Below, one piece after another: positions 1-6,947 of a stretch of 12,300 nucleotides of DNA (position 1 is its first letter; every line of letters begins with the position of its first letter). This DNA comes from SG8-41 sp029864385 (lineage in GTDB: Bacteria > Pseudomonadota > Gammaproteobacteria > Burkholderiales > SG8-41). Where the stretch lies: contig JAOTTL010000112.1 of assembly GCA_029864385.1 (NCBI GenBank), forward strand, positions 1 to 12,300, read 5' to 3'. Both the position numbers and the translations under genes were made by a program. The notes beneath the pieces were generated by a model. The model was not told the origin of the DNA, ran no database searches, and saw only the letters and a list, made by a program, of their open reading frames with translations.

Positions 1-1054
1 GCGGGTCGCGGCGGGCAAGAAGCCGTTGCTCATGCGCGAGATCCTTGAGTCCGCGGTGAAGTCCTACGAGATCATGGGCGGGCTCGGCATCGAGAACGGT
101 TTCACCGCGGTCGGGCTCGATCACACCCTACTCGTCAAGATCGCCAGCGCCGCGGTATTGACCCGGATGCTGGGCGGCACGCGCGAGGAGATCGTGAACG
201 CGGTGTCACACGCGTGGCTGGACGGCCACCCCCTCGCGGCGTTCCGGCGCAAGCCCAATACCGGTCCGCGCAAGTCCTGGGCAGCGGGTGATGCCGCCAG
301 CCGCGGCATGCGGCTCGCGCTGATGGCGGTCAAAGGCGAGATCGGATGCCCGGCGGCGCTCACGGCGAAGACCTGGGGCTTTTACCACGTGTTGTTCAAG
401 GGCCGCCCGTTCCGTTTCCAGCGCCCGTTCGGCAGCTACGTCATGGAGAACGTGCTGTTCAAGATTCCCTATCCCACTGCGTTCCACGGACAGAGCGCGG
501 TAGAGGCGGCGATCAAAGTCCATCCGCTGGTAAAGGACCGACTGGAAGAGATCAAGCAGGTCGACGTGCGCTGTCACAACTCGTCGATGGTGATCCTGGA
601 CAAGAGCGGGCCCCTCTACAACTTCGCCGACCGCGACCACTGCATGCAGTACATGATCGCGATCGGGATGATCTTCGGCAAAATGACGGCCGAGCACTAC
701 GAGGACCGCATCGCCGCCGACCCGCGCATCGACCGGCTGCGGACGAAGATGGTGCTGCGCGAGGACCGGACCTACAGTCGCGATTACCTCGACCCCGCGA
801 AGCGCACCAACTCGAATTCCATCAAGGTGCGATTCAGGGATGGCACCAGCCTGCCGCTCTCGGAGGTGCTCTACCCACTGGGCCATCGCCGCCGGCGCAA
901 GGAGGCCGTCCCGGTGCTGATGGACAAGTTCGAAACGAACGTCGCGCGTGTCTTCGCGGCGCGGCAGCGCGACGCCATCCTCCGTGCGTGCCTCGACCAG
1001 AAGCGGCTCGAAGCGATGCCGGTGGACGAATTCATGGGCCTGCTGTCGTTGTAG
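1..1054 (+). CDS. prpD: 2-methylcitrate dehydratase PrpD, C-terminal part (cut by window start)
   Basis: PrpD dehydrates 2-methylcitrate to 2-methyl-cis-aconitate in the cytoplasmic methylcitrate cycle, which converts propionyl-CoA to pyruvate and succinate. The frame is open to the first base, so the TTG at 26 and ATG at 32 are internal codons; about 350 residues are present against roughly 480 for full PrpD, so the N-terminal quarter is missing. Signature segments seen are the ADRDHCMQYM stretch (about base 628-657), the PRIDRLR segment (724-744), the YLDPAKRTNSN segment (784-816), the LGHRRRRKE segment (880-906) and the KFETNVARVF stretch (928-957). These match the bacterial PrpD subgroup better than generic MmgE proteins. 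The rest of the prp operon, if present, would lie to the left. The stop is followed 50 bases later by a C39-like gene on the same strand. A 2-methylcitrate-like substrate is inferred from family membership. Confidence 0.88.
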   Translation, partial: RVAAGKKPLLMREILESAVKSYEIMGGLGIENGFTAVGLDHTLLVKIASAAVLTRMLGGTREEIVNAVSHAWLDGHPLAAFRRKPNTGPRKSWAAGDAASRGMRLALMAVKGEIGCPAALTAKTWGFYHVLFKGRPFRFQRPFGSYVMENVLFKIPYPTAFHGQSAVEAAIKVHPLVKDRLEEIKQVDVRCHNSSMVILDKSGPLYNFADRDHCMQYMIAIGMIFGKMTAEHYEDRIAADPRIDRLRTKMVLREDRTYSRDYLDPAKRTNSNSIKVRFRDGTSLPLSEVLYPLGHRRRRKEAVPVLMDKFETNVARVFAARQRDAILRACLDQKRLEAMPVDEFMGLLSL

Positions 1055-1104
1055 CGCGGCCGTCCCGGGGCCCATGCCAGAGCCAAGTTGCCTCCTGCAA
1101 CGCC

Positions 1105-1707
1105 GTGAAAGCCAAGAGACACATTCCCTTCCGTTTCCAGCTATCCGAGTACGACTGCGTACCGACCACCATTAGTAATGCCATCGCATATCTGTACGAA
1201 CGCCATGAAGTACCGCCCGAGGTGTTGCAGCGCATTTATCTGTACACGCTCGACGGCGTCGGGCGGCGGGGAACGGCCGGCCGCGGCAGTTCCGACGAGA
1301 GCGTGCGCCTGCTCGCGGAGTGGCTGCGGCAGTTCACGACCAAGACGTTTCGGATTGGCACTGAGTTCCTCACCGGGCGCGAGGTCAACCTGGGCCGGGG
1401 TAACCGCATCGTCGAATGCCTCAACGGCGGCGGCGTCGCGCTGTGCAGCATCACCTATGACCGCGGCGACTGGCATTACCTGCTTGCGTTGCGCGCGGAT
1501 GATGAGCGGCTCTACTTCTTCGATCCGTACTGGCGGCGTGAAATTCGTGCGCCCGGCGGGCATATCAGCAGCATCCGTCCGGCGGCGGAAGACGGCGCCA
1601 ACGTTGCCATCGACCGAGACTGGCTCGATACCGCGAGCAACCGAAGGCGCTTCTGTTTCGGATCGTGGCGGAATCGCGATTGCTTGCTGCTATGGCGCCG
1701 GAGGTGA
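1105..1707 (+). CDS. C39-like (papain-fold) cysteine peptidase family protein, cytoplasmic, 200 aa
   Basis: The predicted 200-residue protein has the layout of a peptidase C39-like domain. Near the N-terminus is Gln12 followed by the YDCVPTT motif, with Cys18 as the likely nucleophile and Gln12 in the oxyanion-hole position. Later come DWHYLLAL with His124 and the YFFDPYW segment with Asp140, completing a plausible Cys/His/Asp triad. No signal peptide, membrane segment or ABC-transporter domain is present, so it is a stand-alone domain, unlike bacteriocin-processing C39 transporters. The GTG at 1105 is chosen because translation from it begins just before the conserved Gln/Cys region; no clear Shine-Dalgarno sequence precedes it. 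The same frame stays open far upstream inside prpD, but that part is a shadow of prpD. The C-terminus is rich in Arg and aromatic residues. It could be a peptidase, transglutaminase-like enzyme or inactive relative; the substrate is unknown. Confidence 0.72.
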   Translation: MKAKRHIPFRFQLSEYDCVPTTISNAIAYLYERHEVPPEVLQRIYLYTLDGVGRRGTAGRGSSDESVRLLAEWLRQFTTKTFRIGTEFLTGREVNLGRGNRIVECLNGGGVALCSITYDRGDWHYLLALRADDERLYFFDPYWRREIRAPGGHISSIRPAAEDGANVAIDRDWLDTASNRRRFCFGSWRNRDCLLLWRRR

Positions 1708-1752
1708 GCTGGCAGTAAGGATGCCGACGAGAACAATCAGAGGCAGGAATTT

Positions 1753-1772
1753 AGCCGCAGATAAACGCCGAT
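1753..1772 (+). repeat. Degenerate decamer tandem repeat, copy 1 (two units)
   Basis: Two adjacent 10-base units of the form (A)ACGC(A/C)GAT lie here. The 17-mer GCAGATAAACGCCGATA at 1757-1773 recurs exactly at 9111-9127. The repeat sits in the gap after the C39-like gene and is not part of any convincing reading frame. Confidence 0.7.
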
Positions 1773-1890
1773 AAGACCTTAACCTCGAGACGCTTTAGCC
1801 ATCGAGTTCACGGAACATTGAAGCGATGACTTCCATCACGCCTCTTCCTTCGCGGAGAGGCAGCAGAAATGGTACTTAAGTTAGGTTTCT

Positions 1891-1908
1891 CTCCGTGTTC
1901 TCCGTGGT
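1891..1908 (+). repeat. Nonamer tandem repeat, two units of CTCCGTGKT type
   Basis: Two adjacent 9-base units, CTCCGTGTT and CTCCGTGGT, lie in the gap upstream of the isocitrate lyase-superfamily gene, with the related bases TTTCT just before and TTCAAAAA just after. The rest of the 1708-1938 gap holds the decamer repeat and no gene; I see no strong promoter in it. Confidence 0.55.
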
Positions 1909-1938
1909 TCAAAAATCCTTTCAACGAATGGAGAAAGT

Positions 1939-2811
1939 ATGAATCACACTGAACAGCGCAAGCGATTGCGCGCGGTGTTGGGCGGGACGAAATGCGTGTC
2001 ACCTGCGAGCATCTACGATCCGTTGTCGGCGCGCGTGGCGGAGGCGGTGGGCTACGAGATCGGGATGCTCGCCGGCTCGGTCGCGTCGAACACGACGCTC
2101 GCTGCGCCGGACCTCATCGTGTTGACGCTCACCGAGTTCGCCGACCAGGTCCGGCGCATCATGCGCGCGAGTCGGCTCTCGCTGATCGTGGACGCTGACC
2201 ACGGCTACGGCAACGCGCTCAATGTCATGCGCACCGTGGAGGAACTGGAGCATTCGGGCGTATCCGGCATGAGCATCGAGGATACGGCCTTGCCGACGCG
2301 CTTTGGCCAGACCGAGGGCACCGATGAGCTGATTTCGCTCGATGAGATGGTCGGCAAGCTCAAGGCCGCGGTTGCGGCCCGCCGCGATCCGGAGACGGTC
2401 ATACTCGGGCGGACGGCGGCGCTGAAGGTGGAGGGTACGGAAGGCACCGTGAAGCGGGCGCAGGCTTTCGCGGCGTGCGGTGTGGACGCGATTTTCGTAA
2501 TCGGTGTGGAGTCGGCCGATCAGGTGAGAGCGGTTCAGGAAGCAGCCCGGCTGCCGGTCATGGTCGGTTCGGCCCCGGCCTCGATCAAGCGCGAGGACTT
2601 CGCCGCCGCGGGCGCGCGCGTCCTGCTCCAGGGCCATCAGCCCGTTGCCGCCGCGGTAAAGGCGCTGCGGGAAACCTATGCTCATCTCTTTACCGGTGGC
2701 GCGCCCGCCGATCTGAAGGACAAAATTGCGTCCGCGAAGGAGATGGGCGAGCTGGTGAACGGCGCCGTTTACAAGCAGTGGCAGAGCGAATACCTGCAGA
2801 CCCGGAAATGA
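1939..2811 (+). CDS. PEP mutase/isocitrate lyase superfamily enzyme, oxaloacetate decarboxylase-like (290 aa)
   Basis: This superfamily uses a Mg-bound alpha-keto acid in a TIM barrel to make or break C-C or P-C bonds. The protein (290 residues) matches the length and layout of the PA4872-type oxaloacetate decarboxylase. It shows SPASIYDPLSARVA (21-34), the Mg-binding DADHGYGNALN (85-95), SIEDTALP (112-119), the GRT segment with Arg158, and QGH with His233. The Cys-containing KKCGH loop of true isocitrate and methylisocitrate lyases is absent; in its place is LPTRFGQTEG (118-127), as in the decarboxylase class. The Tyr that I recall as an active-site residue in PA4872 (Tyr212) falls at Gly210/Ser211 here, so the substrate may differ. 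The ATG has a good GGAG site about 5 bases upstream. The nearby prpD hints at methylcitrate chemistry, but the missing Cys argues against PrpB. Confidence 0.85.
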   Translation: MNHTEQRKRLRAVLGGTKCVSPASIYDPLSARVAEAVGYEIGMLAGSVASNTTLAAPDLIVLTLTEFADQVRRIMRASRLSLIVDADHGYGNALNVMRTVEELEHSGVSGMSIEDTALPTRFGQTEGTDELISLDEMVGKLKAAVAARRDPETVILGRTAALKVEGTEGTVKRAQAFAACGVDAIFVIGVESADQVRAVQEAARLPVMVGSAPASIKREDFAAAGARVLLQGHQPVAAAVKALRETYAHLFTGGAPADLKDKIASAKEMGELVNGAVYKQWQSEYLQTRK

Positions 2812-2813
2812 TT

Positions 2814-2827
2814 CGTGACTAGTCACG
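2814..2827. repeat. Perfect 14-bp palindrome between convergent genes; possible bidirectional terminator
   Basis: CGTGACTAGTCACG is its own reverse complement and fills half of the 27-base gap between two convergent stop codons. It can form a 5-bp stem (CGTGA/TCACG) with a CTAG loop and is followed on the + strand by CCTTTCT, a weak U-tract. It also equals two 7-base units of the GTGA-type repeat placed head to head. Function as a terminator is inferred and the stem is short. Confidence 0.5.
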
Positions 2828-2838
2828 CCTTTCTGCTA

Positions 2839-3981
2839 TCAGGCGGCATGGCGCGTGATGAAGTCCCAATCGATCTCGATGCCGAAGCCGGGAGTTTCGT
2901 CCAGGTGCACGTAGCCGTCTCTGATCTGCGCGCGGCGTTTGTACATTCCTGACCAGAGCGGGTCGGGAACGCCGTTCGACTCCACGCCGAAGCTCGCGCC
3001 CGGGAACGCCGCGCACAGATGTGCGTGCAGCTCCGGCACCTGGTGCGGCGAGATCTTCACGCCGTGCTGTTCCGCGAGCGCCGCGATCCGGAGCGACTCG
3101 GTGAAGCCTGAATGGCGGGTGGAATCGAATTGCACGTAGCGCACGCCGCCGCTGACGATGACGTCGCGCACAGTGAAGCGATGCAGGTCGCGCTCGCAGT
3201 GAGCGAGCGGAATCGTTGTGGCCGCGGCGAGACGCCGGAAGTCGGCTGGCTGGAGGTACCAGCGCAGCGGCTCCTCGAACCAGAACGGCTCATAGCGCTC
3301 GACCGCCCGCGAAAAAGCAATGGCGGTGTCGAGCTCATAGGCTGCAGTGCAATCCAGCAGAAGCAGTGTGTCGCGGCCGATCGCCTCTCGCGCGAGGCGC
3401 GCCCGCTCGATGTCCTCGACAAGCGTTCCGCCGCCGTCCTTGATCTTGACGGCGCGGTAGCCTTTCGCCACGAAGGAGGCCACTTCCTCCGCCATGCCGT
3501 CGGGCTGGCCGTCGTCGCGGTAGTAACCGCCGGTCGCGTAGGCGAGCACAGGACGATTTTCCCCGCCAAGCAGACGGAAGACGGGCATGCCGGCCGCCTT
3601 ACCCTTAATGTCCCACAGCGCGAGATCGATGCCGCCGATCGCGGCCGTAATCTGCGGGCGGGCCGCGCGCGGCAGCGGTGGCGGCAGGGCGTCCTGGGCA
3701 AGGAATCCGCCTGGCCGCGGGCACGTAAGTGCGAAGAGCTTGTCCCAGATGACGACGTGTTCGAGCGGGTTCATGCCGATCACGACCTCGCCGAGGCGCC
3801 CCACCCAATCGCAGATGTCTTTCAATGGCGCGCCATGGATCTGGCCGATGCCAGAAAGGCCCGCGTCGGTGGTCACTTCCACAAGGATGACGCTGACGCC
3901 GCGCATGGGCTCATGCGCGGTCACGCGCGCGACCTTGTGCGGGATTGCGGCAGCGTGGGTTCGGATCGAAGTGATTCTCAC
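2839..3981 (-). CDS. Enolase-superfamily enzyme, mandelate racemase/muconate lactonizing type (380 aa)
   Basis: These enzymes abstract a proton alpha to a carboxylate on a Mg-bound substrate; members dehydrate or racemise sugar acids and other acids. The 380-residue length is normal for the family. An N-terminal capping domain (about 1-125) precedes a barrel bearing KIK (Lys179 and Lys181, the KxK base), the first metal ligand Asp210 in LLLLDCTAAY, the second in WFEEP (Glu236), the third at Glu263 in HCERD, Asp286 in QFDSTRHSG and His313 in ISPHQ. Lys plus a His/Asp dyad is the mandelate racemase arrangement. The usual D-x-N at the first ligand reads D-C-T. The start is GTG, 4 bases after the stop of the SMP-30-like gene, so the two are probably translationally coupled. 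An acid-sugar dehydratase role fits the lactonase partner, but the substrate is not identifiable. Confidence 0.88.
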   Translation of the reverse strand: MRITSIRTHAAAIPHKVARVTAHEPMRGVSVILVEVTTDAGLSGIGQIHGAPLKDICDWVGRLGEVVIGMNPLEHVVIWDKLFALTCPRPGGFLAQDALPPPLPRAARPQITAAIGGIDLALWDIKGKAAGMPVFRLLGGENRPVLAYATGGYYRDDGQPDGMAEEVASFVAKGYRAVKIKDGGGTLVEDIERARLAREAIGRDTLLLLDCTAAYELDTAIAFSRAVERYEPFWFEEPLRWYLQPADFRRLAAATTIPLAHCERDLHRFTVRDVIVSGGVRYVQFDSTRHSGFTESLRIAALAEQHGVKISPHQVPELHAHLCAAFPGASFGVESNGVPDPLWSGMYKRRAQIRDGYVHLDETPGFGIEIDWDFITRHAA

Positions 3982-3985
3982 GCGT

Positions 3986-4936
3986 TCACCGGTGCGAGTA
4001 GAGCGGGTGCCCGGCGACCGGCAGCCTGGCTCTCAGTATGCTGCCGCTTTCCGACTCGGTGATGTAGAGGGTCTTGAAATCCGGCCCCCCGAACGCGCAG
4101 TTGGTCGTGCGGATGCCGCGGCAGGACTGGATGCGGTAGAGTGGCTCGCCGAGCTTGCTGAAGAGCCACACCGAGCCAAGCCCGGAGTGGCATACCGCAA
4201 GGCCGCCGTCCGAGTCGACCGAGAGGCCATCGGGACCGGACAGGCTGCCCGTCAACTGGATGAAGATGCCGATCTTCGCGCCGAGCTGCATGATTCCCCC
4301 TTCCGGCAGCAACGGGATGCGCCAGACGTTGTTCATGCGTGTGACGTTCACGAAAAGGAGCGTCTCGGACGGGTTGAGCGCGATCCCGTTGGGTCCCGGC
4401 ACCCTGTCCAGGATGAGTTCCAGTTCACCGTCCTTCGCACGCCACCGGAACACGCGGCCGCTTGGGTCGTTCATGCTGCTGTTGCCCTGGTCGGTGAAGT
4501 AAATGTCGCCGTTCCGGCCGAACACGAAATCGTTGATGCCCTTGAAACCTTCGCCCGCCACCTCCTCGACCACGGGCTTCATCTTGCCCGAGGCGGTGTC
4601 GAGCAGCAGGATGCCGTGCAGCCGGTCGGCCACGAAAATTCGACCATCCTGGTGAATCTTCAGGCTGTTAGGTTCGCCTTCATACTCGGCCACGACCGTG
4701 AACTCGCCCTTGGGCGACACGCGGAAGACGCGGGCGTAGGGAATGTCGACGCAATAAAGATTTCCCTTGCGGTCGAAAGAGGGGCCCTCGAGATAGGAGT
4801 GAATGGTCTCCGGCTTGTCGACGGGCTGGCCTTTTTTCCTGAACTTGAGCCACTTCGATTTCCGGTCGCTGATCCGGAGCGAAGCCGGGAGTTCAGCGAA
4901 GACCTCGGTCTCGATGACCGGCGGCGCAGCAAACAT
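3986..4936 (-). CDS. SMP-30/gluconolactonase/LRE-like family lactonase (316 aa)
   Basis: SMP-30 proteins are six-bladed beta-propellers that hydrolyse sugar or other lactones with one divalent metal. Likely metal ligands are Glu50 in YLEGPSF, Asn183 in PGPNGIAL and Asp236 in SGPDGLSVD; Asn135 in KGINDFVF fits the substrate-contact Asn of the family. Blade-like repeats are visible, such as GNLYCVD, GRIFVAD, GDIYFTD and TLLFVN. No signal peptide is obvious, so it is probably cytoplasmic. The ATG at 4936 has a purine-rich AGGAG/GAAAGG site just upstream. It is the first gene of a two-gene operon with the enolase-superfamily enzyme, which suggests that its lactone product (an acid) is the next enzyme's substrate. 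Strictosidine synthase-like proteins share the fold and cannot be excluded. Confidence 0.87.
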   Translation of the reverse strand: MFAAPPVIETEVFAELPASLRISDRKSKWLKFRKKGQPVDKPETIHSYLEGPSFDRKGNLYCVDIPYARVFRVSPKGEFTVVAEYEGEPNSLKIHQDGRIFVADRLHGILLLDTASGKMKPVVEEVAGEGFKGINDFVFGRNGDIYFTDQGNSSMNDPSGRVFRWRAKDGELELILDRVPGPNGIALNPSETLLFVNVTRMNNVWRIPLLPEGGIMQLGAKIGIFIQLTGSLSGPDGLSVDSDGGLAVCHSGLGSVWLFSKLGEPLYRIQSCRGIRTTNCAFGGPDFKTLYITESESGSILRARLPVAGHPLYSHR

Positions 4937-5266
4937 CCTTTCTTCTCCTCAATTTGATGGACACCCGCGCGGCGCGAGCCGGGGGGACGTTGGCGAAGGA
5001 CTTCACGCGATTCTATTCTAAGTGTCCCCGCGTTGGCGTCGGCGGCTGGATCCCTGGCAGCACGGTGTCCGAACAACGCGCGAGTGGGGTCACAATATAG
5101 ACTTTCACGCTGTTCGCGGTCGGAAGCGGCGCCTATAATCAGCCGCGGCGCTGCGAATTCGGGACTGCTTCGAACTTTCGCACAGCGTCGTTCTCCAAGC
5201 GCCGGTTTCCGTTGTCCCGCAAGACAATGTACTCGCACGTGGCGCAAACCGCTTGAGTCGTGATTC
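4937..5266. promoter_or_regulatory. Divergent intergenic control region (330 bases, no gene seen)
   Basis: The region separates the leftward SMP-30/enolase operon from the rightward acyl-CoA ligase. On the - strand, two overlapping TAGAAT hexamers (5010-5015 and 5015-5020) could be -10 elements for the leftward operon, but no convincing -35 is found. On the + strand there is a perfect TATAAT at 5134-5139. The direct repeat GCGGCGC(C/T) at 5126-5133 and 5145-5152 flanks it. Small frames crossing the region are not convincing genes. Confidence 0.4.
5134..5139 (+). promoter_or_regulatory. Candidate -10 box (TATAAT) for the acyl-CoA ligase gene
   Basis: This is a consensus -10 hexamer in an otherwise GC-rich gap. 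The -35 position 16-18 bases upstream (around 5110-5117) has only weak resemblance to TTGACA, so an activator or an alternative -35 may be needed. The transcript would have a leader of about 120-145 bases. Confidence 0.35.
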
Positions 5267-5279
5267 GTGAGCAGTGAAT
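5259..5279 (+). repeat. Heptamer array, three units (GTGA-type)
   Basis: Three adjacent 7-base units (CGTGATT, CGTGAGC, AGTGAAT) lie directly upstream of the acyl-CoA ligase. The GTG at 5267, one possible start of that gene, is inside the second unit. Confidence 0.55.
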
Positions 5280-6892
5280 CGACCCGACCGATGAAGAAGC
5301 CGCTCGAAGTCCTCGAGCTCTTCCCGCAACACGACTACACGCTGGCTGGCGCCTTTGCGAGCCGCGCGCAGCGTGCGCCAGAGCGGCCGTTTCTGCTCTT
5401 CAGCGGCAAGACCTGGAGTTGGCGCGAATTTGGCCAGACCGTGGAGGGAGCGGCACGCCTGTTGGTGACGCGCGGCATCCGCAAGGGCGACCGGGTTGGC
5501 GTGATGGCGAGAAACTGCGATGGCCACGTGTTGTTGCTGTTTGCTCTCGCGCGCATCGGCGCGATCATGGTGCCGGTGAATTCCGAGTTCGGCGTCGACG
5601 AGGCGCGCTACGTGCTGCACCATGCCGAGGTGAGCGCCGTGGCGGCGGGCAGCGACACGCTCGACATCACGCGCAAGGCGTGCGAAGGGCTTGCGGTCGC
5701 GCCGTGGTTCACCTTGCTCGATACCGGCCGGCACGACACGCCGCTGCTCCACGATCTCATTGCGCGGGCACCGAATGCAGCGCTTCCCGGCGGCGTTTCG
5801 GCAGACGATACCTGTCTGATCGTCTACACCTCGGGCACGACCGGTTTCCCCAAGGGTGCGATGCACGGCCAGAGAAGCTTCGTCACCGGCGGCGAAGCGT
5901 TCGTGCAGCGCGTCTACCTCCAGGATGACGACCGCGTGATGATCGTGCTGCCGCTGTTTCACATCAACGCGCTGTTCTATTCCGTTGCCGGCACGCTGGC
6001 GGCTGGCGCGAGCATGGTCATCGTGCCGAAGTTTTCAGCGACGACGTTCTGGCAGATCGCTGTCGACAGCGGCGCAACCGAGGTCAATATCATCGAGGCG
6101 ATCGGCACCATCCTCAAGAACCGGCCGCGTTCCGAGTTCCGGCCGGAGCACGGCATCCGCAAGGTCTACGGCGTGCGCCAGACCGTGGCCGACACCTTTC
6201 GCAACGAGTTTGCCATTCCCCATCTCATCGGGGGCTATGGGATGACGGAGATTCCAGGCGTGACCTGCAATCCCTTCGAAGGACCGGCCAAGCCCGGCAG
6301 CATGGGGCCGGTCGGACGCCACCCCGATTCGCAGCGGCCTTGGGCGCAGTGCCGGGTCGTCGACGATGAAGGGCGCGATGTGTTGGTCGGCGAAGTGGGC
6401 GAACTGCTGGTGAAGACGCCGATCATCATGCAGGGCTATTTCCGCGATCCCGAGCAGACCCGGGCGGCGTTCGCCGACGGGTGGTTCCAGACCGGTGATC
6501 TCGTGCGGCGCGACGCCGATGGCTATTTCTTCTTTGTTGCGCGCAAGAAAGACATCATTCGGCGGCGCGGCGAGAACATCGCAGGCGCGGAGCTCGATCG
6601 CGTGATCGGTGAGCATCCCGCCGTGCACGAAGCCGCTGCCATTCCGGTCGCCGCCGAGCTGGGAGAGGATGAAATCCTGGTTGCCGTGGTGCGGAAGCCC
6701 GGCTACGATGTAACCGCTGATGAGGTTGCGCAGTGGTGCCGCGAGCGGCTGGCGTCAATGAAGGTGCCGCGTTACATCGTGTTTGTCGATGAGCTGCCGC
6801 ACACGCCCACGCACAAGGTCGCGAAGATGGTCCTCAGGGCGGATCGAACGCTCAAGGAACGCGCGATCGATCTCGCAAAGTCGAGGCCGTGA
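5267..6892 (+). CDS. AMP-dependent acyl-CoA ligase (ANL superfamily), CaiC-like
   Basis: ANL ligases adenylate a carboxylic acid with ATP and transfer it to CoA. The 541-residue protein carries the P-loop YTSGTTGFPKG (187-197), GGYGMTEIPG (322-331), the GWFQTGD motif ending at Asp411, the hinge RKKDIIRRRGENI (426-438), and a C-terminal PTHKVAK (514-520) whose Lys517 matches the catalytic Lys; the usual T-G-K reads T-H-K, as I recall from crotonobetaine/carnitine-CoA ligase-like proteins. No membrane segment is present, so it is cytoplasmic. The GTG at 5267 lies within a 7-base repeat; ATG at 5291 (residue 9) is an equally good or better start, and neither has a strong ribosome site. It leads a probable operon with the downstream Bug receptor and Gfo/Idh oxidoreductase, suggesting it activates the imported acid. 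Substrate unknown. Confidence 0.9.
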   Translation: MSSESTRPMKKPLEVLELFPQHDYTLAGAFASRAQRAPERPFLLFSGKTWSWREFGQTVEGAARLLVTRGIRKGDRVGVMARNCDGHVLLLFALARIGAIMVPVNSEFGVDEARYVLHHAEVSAVAAGSDTLDITRKACEGLAVAPWFTLLDTGRHDTPLLHDLIARAPNAALPGGVSADDTCLIVYTSGTTGFPKGAMHGQRSFVTGGEAFVQRVYLQDDDRVMIVLPLFHINALFYSVAGTLAAGASMVIVPKFSATTFWQIAVDSGATEVNIIEAIGTILKNRPRSEFRPEHGIRKVYGVRQTVADTFRNEFAIPHLIGGYGMTEIPGVTCNPFEGPAKPGSMGPVGRHPDSQRPWAQCRVVDDEGRDVLVGEVGELLVKTPIIMQGYFRDPEQTRAAFADGWFQTGDLVRRDADGYFFFVARKKDIIRRRGENIAGAELDRVIGEHPAVHEAAAIPVAAELGEDEILVAVVRKPGYDVTADEVAQWCRERLASMKVPRYIVFVDELPHTPTHKVAKMVLRADRTLKERAIDLAKSRP

Positions 6893-6935
6893 CGGCTAGG
6901 CCCTAACCGCTGACGAAGTACGTAAACGTGATCCG

Positions 6936-6942
6936 AGGAGGA
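6936..6942 (+). promoter_or_regulatory. Strong ribosome binding site for the Bug-family gene
   Basis: GAGGAGG lies 5 bases before the ATG at 6948. It is the strongest Shine-Dalgarno sequence in the window, consistent with high expression of a periplasmic receptor within an operon. Confidence 0.75.
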
Positions 6943-6947
6943 AGACA

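Noticed and set aside
206..1075. - strand frame (289 codons) opposite prpD
   Set aside because: Antisense shadow of a clear PrpD sequence.
346..1104. Upstream extension of the C39-like frame into prpD
   Set aside because: The translation is Pro/Arg/Gly-rich shadow sequence; the conserved C39 part begins only after GTG 1105.
1939..2811. Naming the isocitrate lyase-superfamily gene prpB because prpD is near
   Set aside because: The catalytic Cys loop of methylisocitrate lyase is missing and the sequence fits the oxaloacetate decarboxylase class better.
3587..4957. Long + strand frame (456 codons) opposite the enolase-superfamily and SMP-30 genes
   Set aside because: It spans two real genes and the gap between them in antisense; no family motif is visible, and the opposite-strand products have clear catalytic residues.
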